Source of the DNA: Gaertneriomyces semiglobifer
Lineage: Eukaryota > Chytridiomycota > Chytridiomycetes > Spizellomycetales > Spizellomycetaceae
Reading direction: 5' to 3'
DNA: 64,000 bases
NCBI GenBank assembly: GCA_025558075.1
Contig: JAHLKF010000013.1
Span: 372,001 to 436,000 of the forward strand
The notes below the pieces were generated by a model. That model made no database searches, had not been told where the DNA came from, and saw nothing but the letters and a program-made list of their open reading frames with translations. This document shows, piece by piece, positions 11,285 to 23,000 of this stretch; the stretch's first letter is position 1; every line of letters begins with the position of its first letter. The position numbers and the translations under genes were made by a program.

Positions 11285-11764
11285 ATGAAGTTCAACGTCA
11301 CCCTTCTACTCGCCACACTCTTGGCATTCCTTCGCCCCGTACTCGCGTGGGAAGATAGCTATGGCCCTATCTCTCCAGGGTACTTTTCTATCATCATAGC
11401 TCCGTCGTCCGGCAGTCTCTACGTCTGGATTATGACGGAGGGCAACCCAAAACCTAATGCGTCAAACCTTAAGTACGCCTCTTGCCGGAACTTCGGGAAC
11501 GAGTGGACGTCGTTGACTAGCGAGCTGCCTTGGACTGTGGATATTCATCCGTATGTGTTTGCTGCCACTGACGGCGCCCGCTGTCCCGCTGACGCTCGTG
11601 ATGTTTGTAGGGGCAACATGTGTAACACATCGAATGAAGATAACCTTTGGATCAAGTACTCCAACCAGTTCTTGAACATCCCTACTGACAGCCGATGCGC
11701 CGTGTATAGAGGGTTTCTCGGCTTGACCCGAGACGTCCGGTGCATCATTCCAGAGCGGCCATAG
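11285..11764 (+). CDS. Small secreted six-cysteine protein, 159 aa
   Basis: I do not recognise the family. Residues 1-21 form a clear signal peptide (Lys-Phe start, long Leu/Ala core, probable cleavage after PVLA). The mature protein of about 138 residues has six Cys spread over its length (SCRNF, ARCPAD, DVCRG, MCNTS, SRCAV, VRCII), enough for three disulfides, and one or two N-glycosylation sites (NAS, NTS). It is intronless with a good TATA box. The composition fits an extracellular or wall-associated protein; an effector-type role is possible but not shown. Confidence 0.75.
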   Translation: MKFNVTLLLATLLAFLRPVLAWEDSYGPISPGYFSIIIAPSSGSLYVWIMTEGNPKPNASNLKYASCRNFGNEWTSLTSELPWTVDIHPYVFAATDGARCPADARDVCRGNMCNTSNEDNLWIKYSNQFLNIPTDSRCAVYRGFLGLTRDVRCIIPERP

Positions 11765-11918
11765 AGGTGTCAAAGATGCAAACGCTTCCGCCCATTACTG
11801 CTCGATTTCATCCGCTTAGCCTATACCCAAAGTGTAACATTTTCAGACATGTAGTAGTTGTAAATGGTACATTCAATTCAAAAGTGTCATTCAGTTGAAA
11901 GTCGACAACAAAATGCGT

Positions 11919-13651
11919 TTATTTAAATTCAGGAACCTGAATAAGCTGCATCTTCGTCGTTGTCCCTTCCAGGAAACCAATGTGCTGTCCAGAAGTCACA
12001 ACGGCAACTTGACCGGGTTGGCAAAGACCCAGCTCCACCGCGTATTCTAAAGATTTAAGCGTTAAGACAAGCGCGTGCGGCATTTTCGCATTGAGGTACT
12101 TACTCAGTGTGTCCTGGATAACTGTCTCACCGGTTCCAGGATGCCAATACGGCACCAAACCAAAGTTGATGTTTAGCTGCCTAGCGGTTTGTTGAACCAT
12201 TGTGGTAGCAACAACTGGAACAGGCGGACGGTACTTGGCCACCAAACGCGCGGTGCCTCCCAACTCGGTAATGCATACAATGATAGCGGCATTGACCTGT
12301 CTTGCAGACATCACTGCCGAACTGGCAATAGACTCTGAAATTGGAACGGGCTTGGGAACTGAACGCATAGTTTTGGCTTGATATTCAAGGTAGTTGTTGT
12401 TTTTTTCCGCCGTGTGGGCAATACGACGTGCGGTTTCCACAGCATTGAGAACGTAGGAGCCCACAGCAGTCTCACCGGAAAGGATGACACCGTCTACACC
12501 GTCCATGACAGCGTTCGCAACGTCCGCGGCTTCAGATCGTGTGGGACGGGGATTTGTCCGCATCGACTCGAGAATCTGGTTTGCGACGAGGATCGGCTTT
12601 CCAGCCAAGTTGGCCTGTGAAAAAATTCTCGTCAATAAGCATACAACCTCCTTCGTCAAGTAAGCAACGTACCTCGCGGATCATCTTCTTCTGCGCTATA
12701 GTCACGTCCTCAACGTCCACTTCTGCGCCAAGGTATCCACGGTCGATCACAATACCATCCGCCATCTTCAAAATGCTCTCGTAGTTATCCATTCCGCGTC
12801 TGTTTTCAATCTTGGCCAACAGCTTGACCTTGTTATTTCCCAACATAAGGCGAACCTCTACAACGTCATCAATGTTCCGGATACAGGAGATGGAAATAAA
12901 ATCGACATCATTGTCGAGGGCGAACAGGATATCAGCTCTATCCTTGTCCGACACAGCGGGCAAATCGGAGATGACGTGCGATGGGAAGTTGATTCCCTTG
13001 TTCTCCCCCAAAACACCTGACAATCCAAACAAATTCATTAACGATGGAACGCACCAATTGCCGTCCAGTCCTAGACACTCACCAGAATTATCAACAGTAC
13101 ACCTGATAGAGTTTTCCAACCGTTCCACAACGGTAAAACTCAAAAGACCGTCATCAATGTACATCTTGTCCCCAACCTTGACCAACTCCTTGGTATATGT
13201 GGTAGAAACGCGGGTTTCATCGCCCACCAGGTTCTCATCGTTGACAAAGAAAAACTCCTGCCCCTTCTCCAACTCTACAGCTTGACCACCTTTCAGCTTA
13301 CCGGAACGCACTTTGGGTCCATTGATATCAAGCCATATGGCAACCTCAACGGTAGAGTTGGTCTCCCGCTGATATGATCGAATGTGGGATATGACCTCCT
13401 TGGCAAACTCGTGGGTGCAGTGGGAGAGGTTCAGTCGGGCAACGTTCATACCGCCTTCAATGAGGCGTGCGATCACGTCCTTGGAGCATGATGCTATGAC
13501 CACGAGGAAAGCGCTGTCAGATGGTGTTCACGCCGCGCAGGTGGACGCGACACTCACCTGGTCCAATAGTGCAAATGATCTTTGTCTTCAGAATTTCATT
13601 GGAATTCTTGTCCAGATGCGCAGGGTGGGACCGTCTTGTAGCAGCGACCAT
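11919..13651 (-). CDS. Pyruvate kinase-like protein with altered active site, 514 aa
   Basis: The protein has the full pyruvate kinase fold by sequence: IICTIGPAS start, RLNLSH (51-56), B-domain, LLAKIEN (234-240), [25 protein letters not shown] and a C-terminal allosteric-type domain. Exons: 13651-13558, 13493-13083, 13016-12673 and 12614-11919. The intron 13082-13017 is 66 bases with no in-frame stop, so it is easy to miss. Several residues that are near-invariant in active enzymes differ. The metal-binding Asp in ARGDLG is Tyr263 (DRGYLG). The Thr of ATQMLESM is Asn295 (ANQILESM). DTKGP reads DINGP. Lys237, Glu239, Arg51 and Asn53 remain. It may be inactive or have another role. An ATG at 13729 in frame would add 26 residues with an amphipathic, basic character; 13651 has the better context. 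Confidence 0.88.
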
Positions 13652-14110
13652 GTTTTCACTGCTCCTATGTTCGTGATGGAAAGGGTGTCGAACCGCGTTC
13701 AGGAACTTGCGCAAGGAATTAGATCTCATGAACCAGCCTGCGACAAAAACAAGCTCTCGAAAGAAGCAGAGGATATGTGTATTCTAATAAACGGCAGAAG
13801 CCACGATTCCGACAGCAGAAAGCGACGTTGCCTTTCTCTTCATGCAGGTCTGGTCCACTTACTGGCCAGAGGCTACGTTGATCGATACCTTGCTTGCGTT
13901 TAATGGCGTTTACACACATCGATGTCCTGCCCTAACACCATTTCTCCGACGCGTTTGGGCCCAACACCGTGAATTGTCACTGCTACTGTAATCGGGCTAT
14001 AGTGCAATGACTGTACAGATTGCCGTAGCCTTTCACTTAATTTCCTTCAGCTTAAGTTGCTAATCTAGATATACTAGCTACATAAATCGCGCAAAAGCGG
14101 ATCGAAACCT
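13652..14110. other. Region between pyruvate kinase-like and caprin-like genes
   Basis: About 460 bases with the pyruvate kinase-like promoter and the 3' end of the caprin-like gene. I see no further gene. Confidence 0.5.
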
Positions 14111-15718
14111 CTACTGCTGGTTCTGCGGTTGAGGTCTCTGACCTTGATGCTGCTGGCCGCCTCGACCACGGTATCCACCCCGGTAGTGGCCTCCTTGATG
14201 TTGTCCACCATAGCCAGCACCACGGCCACGTCCCCCGCGGTACCCGCCGCGGCCTCGGCCTCGGTGCTGCCGTGGTTGGTGCTGTCCTTCGCCTTGTTGT
14301 TGGGATCGAGATTGCTGTCTACCTTCGGTGGATGCCTCTGGGGTTTCCTGAGGTTGCTCGACGCTTGCTGGTTCAGCAGCTATGTCCTCTGCCTCGTCAG
14401 GCCCCTCCGGAACAGATTCTATCACAACATGCTCAACTGTGAGGTGCGTAGTCACGCCCTCGAGATCGGTGGTTACTACCTCTGTGTGTTCAGTTTGGAT
14501 GTCTGTGAAAGAAGTGGCCATATCAGTAAATCAAATCCTTCGAAATCCAATCTGTGTTATAAGTAGCCATAAGCTGCATCTCCCAGACCGGTTTTAGGCC
14601 GATAGTAGCCAATTCCACGAATGGTTTCACTGTAGCTCCATAACTCAAACTGAAAACAATAGCCACAACACTCACCAAGTACTTCACTTGGGTTGAAAAA
14701 GCTGATGCCCCCCGTTATGTTTCGTGGCTTATGGTCGGTCTCCACTTCGGTTGGCTCTACGTCCTGTTCAGTAGACAGCTCCTCGGCAGCTTCAGAGCGG
14801 AACTGTGGAGGCGCCGGCGGATTGCGGATGTTGACAATCCAATCTGCAAGCTGGGCGTATGTCACGCCATTCATGAACTCTGAGCTGTCTCGAGTCAAAT
14901 ATTTATCCACGTGCGCTTGCGCTAGCTCCAGATGCGCTTTAGGGGTGTCGACTTGTTCGAGGCCAAAGCCCGTAATGAACATACGGAAGTAGGCGAGCGT
15001 GTTGTACTGGTCGTCGGTTAAACCGACGCTTATGGAAGCGATATTTGGCAAGACATAGTCGAGCACATACATAAGCTCAAGGATTGCCTTAACGTTCTGC
15101 GCACCTTCTGCCTACAGATTCATTCGGAGTGGTGTCAAACGTTGCCACCAGAGCTCCAAAATGCATTCTGTTCACCTACTTTGGCTGCATTGACCGCGTC
15201 CTGAACTCTCTTTTGCGTATCTTGTTCTGTTTGTCGCATCATTTGCGCTGTTAACTTGGCCTCGTCATTATCAGCTGCAGCGATACCCTTCGCCACTTCC
15301 TCAAGCTCCTTTACTGCAAAGACTAGCTCCGGCTTCTTTTGAAGGGTTTGAAGTTGGTCGGCGTTGAGGGCGTTTCTATCCAGTTGTTCGTACTTTTCAA
15401 TTTTTGTCTACAGACAGAATGTGACCCGTCAGCACTGGTATCTCTACAGAATCGCATGGAAGATGCAGAAGGTAGTCGTACCAGCTTTTTGCGCAAAGCA
15501 CGCATCTTCTTGTTAATCACTTCTGGATACGGCGATACGCGTTCACCGTTGTCGGTCACCGGAGGGGTCTGAGGTGCGGACTCGGGAACGGATGCAGCAT
15601 CTTCAGATTTGGAGGCTTCAACGGAATCACCTCGCGCTAAAGCCCTTCGCTGTTTCCGAGAGAGCTTGTTTTCCGACGCTGAGAGGGATTCCGTGCTGGG
15701 TGCGCTGTGAGAAAGCAT
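14111..15718 (-). CDS. Caprin-like RNA-binding protein with RGG tail, 430 aa
   Basis: Caprins are cytoplasmic RNA-binding proteins of stress granules that control translation. Exons: 15718-15482, 15407-15180, 15111-14676 and 14502-14111, with phases consistent over 1293 bases. The N-terminus is polar with a basic KLSRKQRRALARG stretch. Residues about 70-150 are a coiled helix like the caprin HR1 start (VINKKMRALRKKL, KYEQLDRNALNADQLQ). A helical region with LDYVLPNIAS and GLTDDQYNTLAYF follows. A short GISFFNPSEVL motif resembles the caprin FDF-like linear motifs. The tail is Gln/Gly/Arg-rich with RGRGRGGYRGGRGRG and closely spaced RGG boxes, as in caprin-1. The intron 14675-14503 (173 bases) is long for this locus and could hide a small exon. 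The gene diverges from the TM9 gene. Confidence 0.75.
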
Positions 15719-16066
15719 TCTGTGAGGATCTTGAATATGATGATCTCGGTGTAGATGATGTATTGTGTCGGCGCAAATTATCGGAATCGCTAGACTATTA
15801 CAAGGCTGCAATCGCAACGCAACGTAGCTCTGCTTGAGGACACGGCCGATTTCGTTCTTTAAAGTGTCGTCGTTGTTTCCTTTGCGAAGGAATAGATGAC
15901 TTTTGTTGGACATTCGCAAGTCGCTTAATTACAGTCAGGGTGTTAGGGTTTGCGCGTAGTCAGTGCACAGTCATGCAACGCCGTGTTGGCGAGCGGCAGA
16001 GGGAAATAGTTAAGTTTGGAGGTTTCGCATGGCCGATTAGCGCAACCAGCCTGTGGAGCAGGTCGA
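15719..16066. promoter_or_regulatory. Divergent promoter, caprin-like and TM9 genes
   Basis: A 348-base interval between two start codons facing away from each other must hold both promoters. I see no clear TATA box, which would fit two housekeeping genes. Confidence 0.45.
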
Positions 16067-18404
16067 ATGAATATGAACGGACGAGGAGTGGCAGGGCGAA
16101 CGAGGCGTTTGCTCGCTTGCTGGATAGCTGTGCTATGTGCCCAGCTGGTTCGCGCAGATGAGCATTCCCATAGGGTGCGTATGGTCTTGATAGGCATAGA
16201 TTGTTTCTCACTCATAGCTGATGCAATCGCTTGTTTCAAACAGTATAAAGATGGAGAACAGGTTACAGTATGGATGGATACAGTGGGACCATTTGACAAT
16301 ATGCAGGAACGATATTCGTTTCTATCGCTGCCCTTCTGTGTGGGCAGCAAAGATGTTGAGCATCATCACGAAACGCTTGGCGAGGCGTTATTGGGAGTGA
16401 AACTCGTGAACTACGGCATTGACATCAAGTTCAAGGAGAATGTCGAATCAAGAGAAGTTTGCAGAAGGTCCGTTGCTGCATCGCCTATCAATAAGTTCCG
16501 GTCCGCCATAAAGGAGAACTACTGGTACCAAATGTTCATCGATGATCTTCCGGCACACGGTGGGACCATCTTTTGTGCGTGGTTTTTGATGTTTAAGAGA
16601 TTGAGAAATTGTTCCTGTTACAGCTTTTGTGGGTGGCGTCAACGAGAAGACGGGGGATGTGTACCTTTACACGCACAAACGATTCTCTTTCTCATACAAC
16701 GGTGACCGAGTACGTGGCATTATACGAGACAGCTACCATGTGTTTCATTGACGCTCAGATGTTGTTCAGATTATTGAGGTCAACGTGACCAGTGACACTG
16801 ACAGCGGAAGGGTCCCCCTTCCTGAGAATGGGCCGCTGAATACCATCTACTTCACATATTCTGTCGAGTGGAAACCAACAACCGCCTCTTTTGCCAACCG
16901 ATACAATAAATACCTTGATACGGAGTTCTTTGAACAAAACGTGAGTTGTTACCCTGAAGATGTCATGCACCACAGCCAGCTTACCGTTGTCGCGCGCAGA
17001 TCCACTGGTTCTCCATATTGAACTCGTTCATGATGGTGTTGTTCCTTGCTGGGATTGTTAGCATTATCCTTTATAGAACATTGCGAAGGGATTTGGCTCG
17101 CTATGATCGCGAAGTCGGCCTGCTTGACCTGGTAGGGGTTAGGGCGTGTCTGTTGTGTATATCGGCGACCCTTTCTAACATGGAAACCGATAGGATCGCG
17201 ACTTAGGAGACGAGTATGGTTGGAAGCAGGTTCATGGTGATGTCTTCCGTACTCCGCCACGCTTGACATTGCTCAGTGCCTACGTCGGAATTGGTGTCCA
17301 GTTGATGGCCTTGGCATTTGTCCTCATTCTATACGTTATTGCTCGCGACCTTTACATCGAGCGAGCGTCTGTTCTCACCAGCGGCATCTTCTTGTACGCG
17401 GTTACTTCTTTTATTGCTGGATATACGGCCGGAAAGTTCTATCACAAGTATGGCGGGAAGAACTGGGTGAAGACGGCGTTGGTAACAACCGCGCTGTTAC
17501 CGACTGCTGTGGCGGTGGTAGCTTGCGTGGTCAACTTTGGTGCCATTGGCATCAGCAGTACCCGCGCCATCCCCTTTGGTTCGATGGTGGGTCGCGGCGA
17601 ATGCTATGATGAACGAACCCGACGAAAGCTGATCGTACTCGACTTTAGGTTGCTGTTCTCGGCATCTTCCTTTTGACAGTAGTGCCTCTTTCTCTCCTCG
17701 GGTACATTGCGGCGAGGAACTTTTCCGCGCCGCCGAATTGGCCGTGTCGCGTGAATCCGATCCCACGACCGATTCCGGATAAACCATGGTATGCGGAACC
17801 ATGGGTGCTTGTATCCGTTGCGGCATTGCTACCCTTCGGAAGTATCTTTGTCGAGATGTATTACGTCTGGCAGAGCTTCTGGTCGTACAGAGTCTACTAC
17901 GTGGTAAGTGTGCTATTTTCTATATACACCTGGTTTCCCAGTTCTGATGACTGCTTTGTAGTATGGCTTCTTGCTGTTGATGTTCATCATGCTCCTCATT
18001 GTCTCGGCGTGCACCGCCGTCGTGTCGACATGTATGTTTGCTGATTTAGACCTTATCTCACGTCGTGAAGTAACTGAACGTCTTTTGTAGATTTCTTGCT
18101 GAATTCTGAGGATCACCGCTGGCATTGGCACTCTTTCCAATCAAGCGGTTGTGCGGCTGGGTACATTTTCCTCTATTCGCTGTACTACTACAGCAAGACG
18201 ACGTGAGTATGTTTTGAGCAGCAGAATTTTCTCAACTTACTGACGTTCGTCCTTCTAAGAATGCACGGCACATTTCAAGCATTGTGGTACTTTTCGTACA
18301 CGGCATTACTCTGTTTCGGTCTCTTCATCATGCTAGGCACGATAGGCCATATTAGCGCCGAAAAGTTCGTGCGCAAGGTGTTCGCAGGGGTCAAGGTGGA
18401 CTGA
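16067..18404 (+). CDS. TM9 superfamily (EMP70) membrane protein, 10 exons, 595 aa
   Basis: A nonaspanin, likely in Golgi or endosome membranes, involved in sorting of membrane proteins and in adhesion. Exons: 16067-16174, 16244-16559, 16624-16709, 16770-16940, 17000-17131, 17194-17586, 17649-17903, 17962-18031, 18091-18202 and 18260-18404, totalling 1788 bases in frame. A signal peptide (about 1-29, cleaved before DEHSH) is followed by a lumenal domain with [32 protein letters not shown] and [15 protein letters not shown] and LDTEFFEQN lead to the first membrane segment ([17 protein letters not shown]), then [17 protein letters not shown] and eight more hydrophobic helices. STRAIPFG and the NSEDHRWHW loop are family signatures. 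The tail is VFAGVKVD. Length matches the family (about 600 aa). Confidence 0.93.
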
Positions 18405-18463
18405 ACAGATCATCTACCCGCATAGTTTTGAACATATTGAATTAATGCTTGTGATCTATTTTA

Positions 18464-19260
18464 TTACACTCGCTGTAATGCTACAGTGCGGTCACTCGTT
18501 GCGACCACCTCTTTGTCATCTCTAATACGCGCAGCATTGCTAAGTGCTGCGATCGTGCTAACTGGCGTTGTAATCATGGCAAGGCAGAATGCATATATCG
18601 CCTTGAAAACCTGAGGTTCTGGCCATCCACTGCCACCCTCACTGCTTGTTACTTCTGGCCACACCGCACAGGCAATGCCCACACCCAGACCCCACATGGG
18701 CAAAATGACCAGCAGGCTCAGCACAAGCCCAGAACGAATTGTGAGCCAAAGACGACGGAGTCTGTACCGTCCAGACGGCGCCGGCCCAAAGTTGTCCAAA
18801 TCCTGGCCCTCTGGAAAGATAAGTCGAAAGATTGAGAAGCGAGGAAGGTAGAATGGAATAGGCTTTGCGATGCCTTTGCGAACGTCGACTGACGTCAGAG
18901 CACCGTCAAGGAGGAAAGTAATGGTTGTTTGAATGAACGCAGTTACTGCTGCGTCTCCCGCAAGATTGTTTGGAAATGTGAACATATGTATAGGCTTGTC
19001 TCTATACTGTAAACGGGAACGTTAGCGTACGTTGGGAATAATGTTACACTCGCTCAAATAGGACCGGCCTCAGCACGAGTTCCGAGTGCAGGCACACCAT
19101 GCATGGCTCCGTCATGCATTCTCCAATTCTCCCAGTAAGTACTCACCATTGGGGTCGCTATTCCGAAGTTAATGGCACCGGAAATGATCGCAGGAATGAG
19201 ACAGTGCATAAAACCGAGATACAGCCATTGGCGACCGGTGATTGGTGGTAACACTGCCAT
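18464..19260 (-). CDS. DUF2456-like fungal membrane protein, 218 aa
   Basis: Resembles the fungal DUF2456 family (yeast YDR090C type, family name from memory), whose function is poorly known. Exon 1 is 19260-19147 and exon 2 is 19006-18464; the 140-base intron has a GTGAGT donor and a TTTACAG acceptor. Shared features are the opening WLYLGFMHCLIPAIISG, INFGIATPM, and FPNNLAGDAAVTAFIQ followed by ITFLLDGAL and PIPFYLPR. There are about four hydrophobic helices (about residues 13-35, 55-80, 125-150 and 170-195). It ends 59 bases from the TM9 gene, converging with it. Confidence 0.7.
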
Positions 19261-20077
19261 TGTAACTGTTCGTACCAAATCGACAGGGTAGTGGGATTCA
19301 ATGTATCAGAGACAACAAGACAACTACGCTCAAAGCGGCTCAAATGACACTGGAGCTCTAAGATCCTCTCCTCTTCGATCAACGAATAAGCCGGATATTA
19401 TACGCCTCGAGTAATAGGTGATCGCTAGAGCTGAGAAACCAGCTATGCGCTCATGACTGTTTTGTTAAAGGATTTTGGTTGCCCTTCGTGTCTTGTCTTC
19501 TTCACAGACGAGATAGGCGAGACGCTCGAAGTTCCACCCAACCGCAGACAAAAGACGAAACCGCGCGCTGATTTTGCTATCTTTATCGGTAACAGCGTAC
19601 CTCCCTGTGGCGCACAACGCCACAATTCTCACAGCCGTCGCCACAGCAGTTGCGAGTCTTCAACTAACGAATTCGACAGCCTGGGCATTTGTTCTCATGG
19701 CATATACGTTTGATGAGAGTAGATTGACACGATGCTAAACTCAGAAGGGCTCAACTGCGCTCATGAGTGGTTACTCCAAGCCACGTCCAAGAGCAAGGCA
19801 GTAGAATGGTGATGGTCGCTTTGGAGGCACGTAGGACAGCCGAGTTCGAGGACAACCGCAATACGTCAAGGGCATACAGAACCTTTTGCCCAGGACTATG
19901 TTCTTAAATATCTCTTGCACGCCGCCGAAATGGCAAGTATCCGGCACATTGCTTAACCGCGTTCAGTGGTGTCCGCGGAGCGCCACAATTCCCATCGAGT
20001 GCCTCATCGCGTGGTGGCATGGCCGTCAGTGAACAGTTGAAGTTAGCCAAACTCATACAGCTTGAGAAGTAGGAGAA
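19261..20077. other. Gene-free region before alpha-mannosidase
   Basis: About 820 bases hold the divergent promoters of the DUF2456-like and mannosidase genes. A short palindrome-rich patch at about 19610-19640 (TGTGGCGCACAA followed by CCACAATTCTCAC) resembles the inverted-repeat element at 59952-60045. I see no convincing gene. Confidence 0.45.
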
Positions 20078-23000
20078 ATGACATCCTCCTATGTTTGCAC
20101 TCCCTTGAATGGGATGCAAAAGGTTAGCTCGTCGTATCTTCTAAGGGGCAAATATGCTGATCTCTAACGCAGTCAAATTGAATAGCACCGCAGCATCACC
20201 ATTGAACGCCTGCAGAAGTTCATTCAGCAAGGCCAATTTGAGGATGTCAACTTGCGATCGGCACTTGTTAGCGAGCGCTCGGAAGGTGCTGTAAGTCTGA
20301 GCGTATATTCAGTTCCGGATGGCAAGCGGATGTAAGCGACCCTAATCCCTTCAATGGACGCTACTCCATTAACCGATGTCACGCATTAGACCTTTTGCAG
20401 AAGCAATCAAAGGAGATTATCAACCAGCGAGAGTTGGCCAGTCATTTGGGCCCAGTAAGCATTCGTTTATCGTATCAGAATCGTCTTTCATCCTAAATTT
20501 TTCCAAAAGCATGGTCAACCCACTGGTTCAAAGTTACAATTGGCATACCTAGTAGCTTTGCTGGCAAAGAAGTTCAGTTGATCTTTGACCCGTCGTGCGA
20601 AGGTTTGGTGTGGTCCACCGATGGCCAGCCACTGATGGGCATCACCGGTGGTGGGAATGGCGACAGGCATGTTGAGTACCTATTGACGAAAAAAGCGAAA
20701 GACGATGAGCATTTCGAACTTTACATTGAAATTGCTTGCAACGGAATGTTTGGAGCTGGAGCTGGTGGAAATGGGTCCATCAATCCTCCAGTAATGAATC
20801 GCCAGTATCGCTTGGAGACCGCAGAGCTTGTAGTGCCTAGTAAGGAGGCGTATCACTTGCTGTGGGACTTCGAAATACTCCTGGGGATTGTTAAGGAAGT
20901 TGGTGAAGGGACACAGTTGTCGTGGGATGCACTGCGTACGGCTGACCAAATTGTTAACACTTTCCGTAATGATACACCCGCCACGATTGCTGAAGCTCGA
21001 CGAATTTCGACCGAATTTTTCAAAAAACGTACAGACTTCGGCTACCAGCAGCATGTTATGACTGCAGTCGGAAACTGCCATATTGACACCGCTTGGCTCT
21101 GGCCCTTTGACGAAACCAAGAGAAAAGCTGCGCGCAGTTTCGCAACGCAATGTGGACTTATAGAAGCGTATCCGGACTACACGTTTGTCGCTTCACAAGC
21201 ACAACAGTTTGCGTGGGTCGAACAATTGTATCCCACGCTGTTTGAGCGCATCAAACGACATGCCAAGACTGGACAGTTTATTCCCATAGGAGGCACCTGG
21301 GTTGAGATGGACTGCAACATCCCTTCTGGAGAAGCTCTCTGCCGTCAGTTTTTGTACGGGCAACGGTATTTTGAAAGTCGGTTTGGCGAGCGGTGCCTAG
21401 TATTCTGGCTCCCGGATACTTTCGGATACTCTGCGCAACTACCACAGATTGTACATGAAGCGGGATTGAAGTACTTCTTCACGCAGAAGTTATCATGGAA
21501 TAATATTAACAAGTTCCCGCATACGACTTTCATGTGGACGGGACTGGATGGGACATCTGTTTTGACGCACTTCTCGCCGTGCGATACGTATACAGCGCAG
21601 GCAACTGTGCGCGATGTGGCGTTCGGGTATGTTCTCGATTTAATTCGATGCGCGTATTTGTTAGATCTCACATCACGATCTACGGTAGCGTGAGCAACAA
21701 TAAAGATAAAGCGTACAGCAATCAGTCTCTACTACTGTATGGAAACGGAGACGGCGGAGGTAAGAAAGGCAATTTTCGGGTGCGCTAAATAATACACTCA
21801 CCTAGGTGCTAGGCGGTCCTCTCATTCCCATGATCGAGAGATTGAAAAGGATGCAGAGCCTGAGCGGCTTGCCAGCGTCAGTGCAGTTTGGTCATCCCAA
21901 TAAGTTCTACGAGACTTTGGAAGCCACAAGCAAGGACCTTGTGCATTGGAAGGGCGAGCTGGTGAGTGGTAAATGCGAAATGTGACAAAACACGATATTT
22001 CTTCTAAGGCTTCCATCTTAGTATTTTGAGCTACACCGCGGGACGGTCAGTGCATATCCACCATGTACTTCCTCCAGCGTATACTAATCTTTCCCGCTGG
22101 GTCAATAGTATACGTCCCAAGCTCAGGTGAAGCGTGGGAACAGATCTTCTGAACTTCTGTTGCGGGTTGTTGAGATCTTGTCATCCCTGTGTGTCGCCAG
22201 ATCCACGACTTTCCAGTGAGTGCGCTTGCCGTTCTTCCTTCGCTACATGGTCAGATTTATAACTGGTCATGAAGGTATCCGAAGGATGAGCTGGATAGGC
22301 TTTGGAAGCTGACATTACTGTAAGCCATTTGCGATGCGATGACGTACTAGCCGCTGTTTTTAACGGGCCTCACTAGCAACCAGTTCCACGATGTTTTGGT
22401 ACGACTCTTGACGCACAATGGGCCGGCGACCATCAATCATCCACTTACCCTCCCACAAATTTTCCCACCCTGCGCAGCCAGGTTCATCCATTGGGATGGT
22501 CTATATCGACGCTTTGAAGGTACGGTGGTAGCGTGCGGACAGAGGATTGGCGGAAAGCACTGATATGGTTAAGCACAGTTCTACGAAGATATCGCGGAAA
22601 GCGGCACCAAATTGGCGACTGCTGCTTTCCAGGAGCTTCTAAAACTAGAAAACCGCTTGAATAAGGCGGCTGATGGTAATGTAGGATTGTCTATTATGTT
22701 TGGGCACCCGGTCTCACGTTACCAATGACCCAAGCTGTTACTGTTTTCAACCCAACAAGCTGGAAGCGGGAAAATTGCGTTGTTGAGGTTGCTCTAACTG
22801 AAGCGGGCGTGACGTCCGACTCCTTCGTGCAACTTGCAAGTGACAGAAGGCATGGTCTCGTGCTGATTGACGAGATTGCTGCGTACGCAACGAGCACGGT
22901 GCGCACGAAGCAAGATCTCAGCGGATTTACCCCTGTCACAGGTGAGAAAAAGACATCATCTCTCAGACATTGTCAACAAGAGTTGGTTGTTAACTATACC

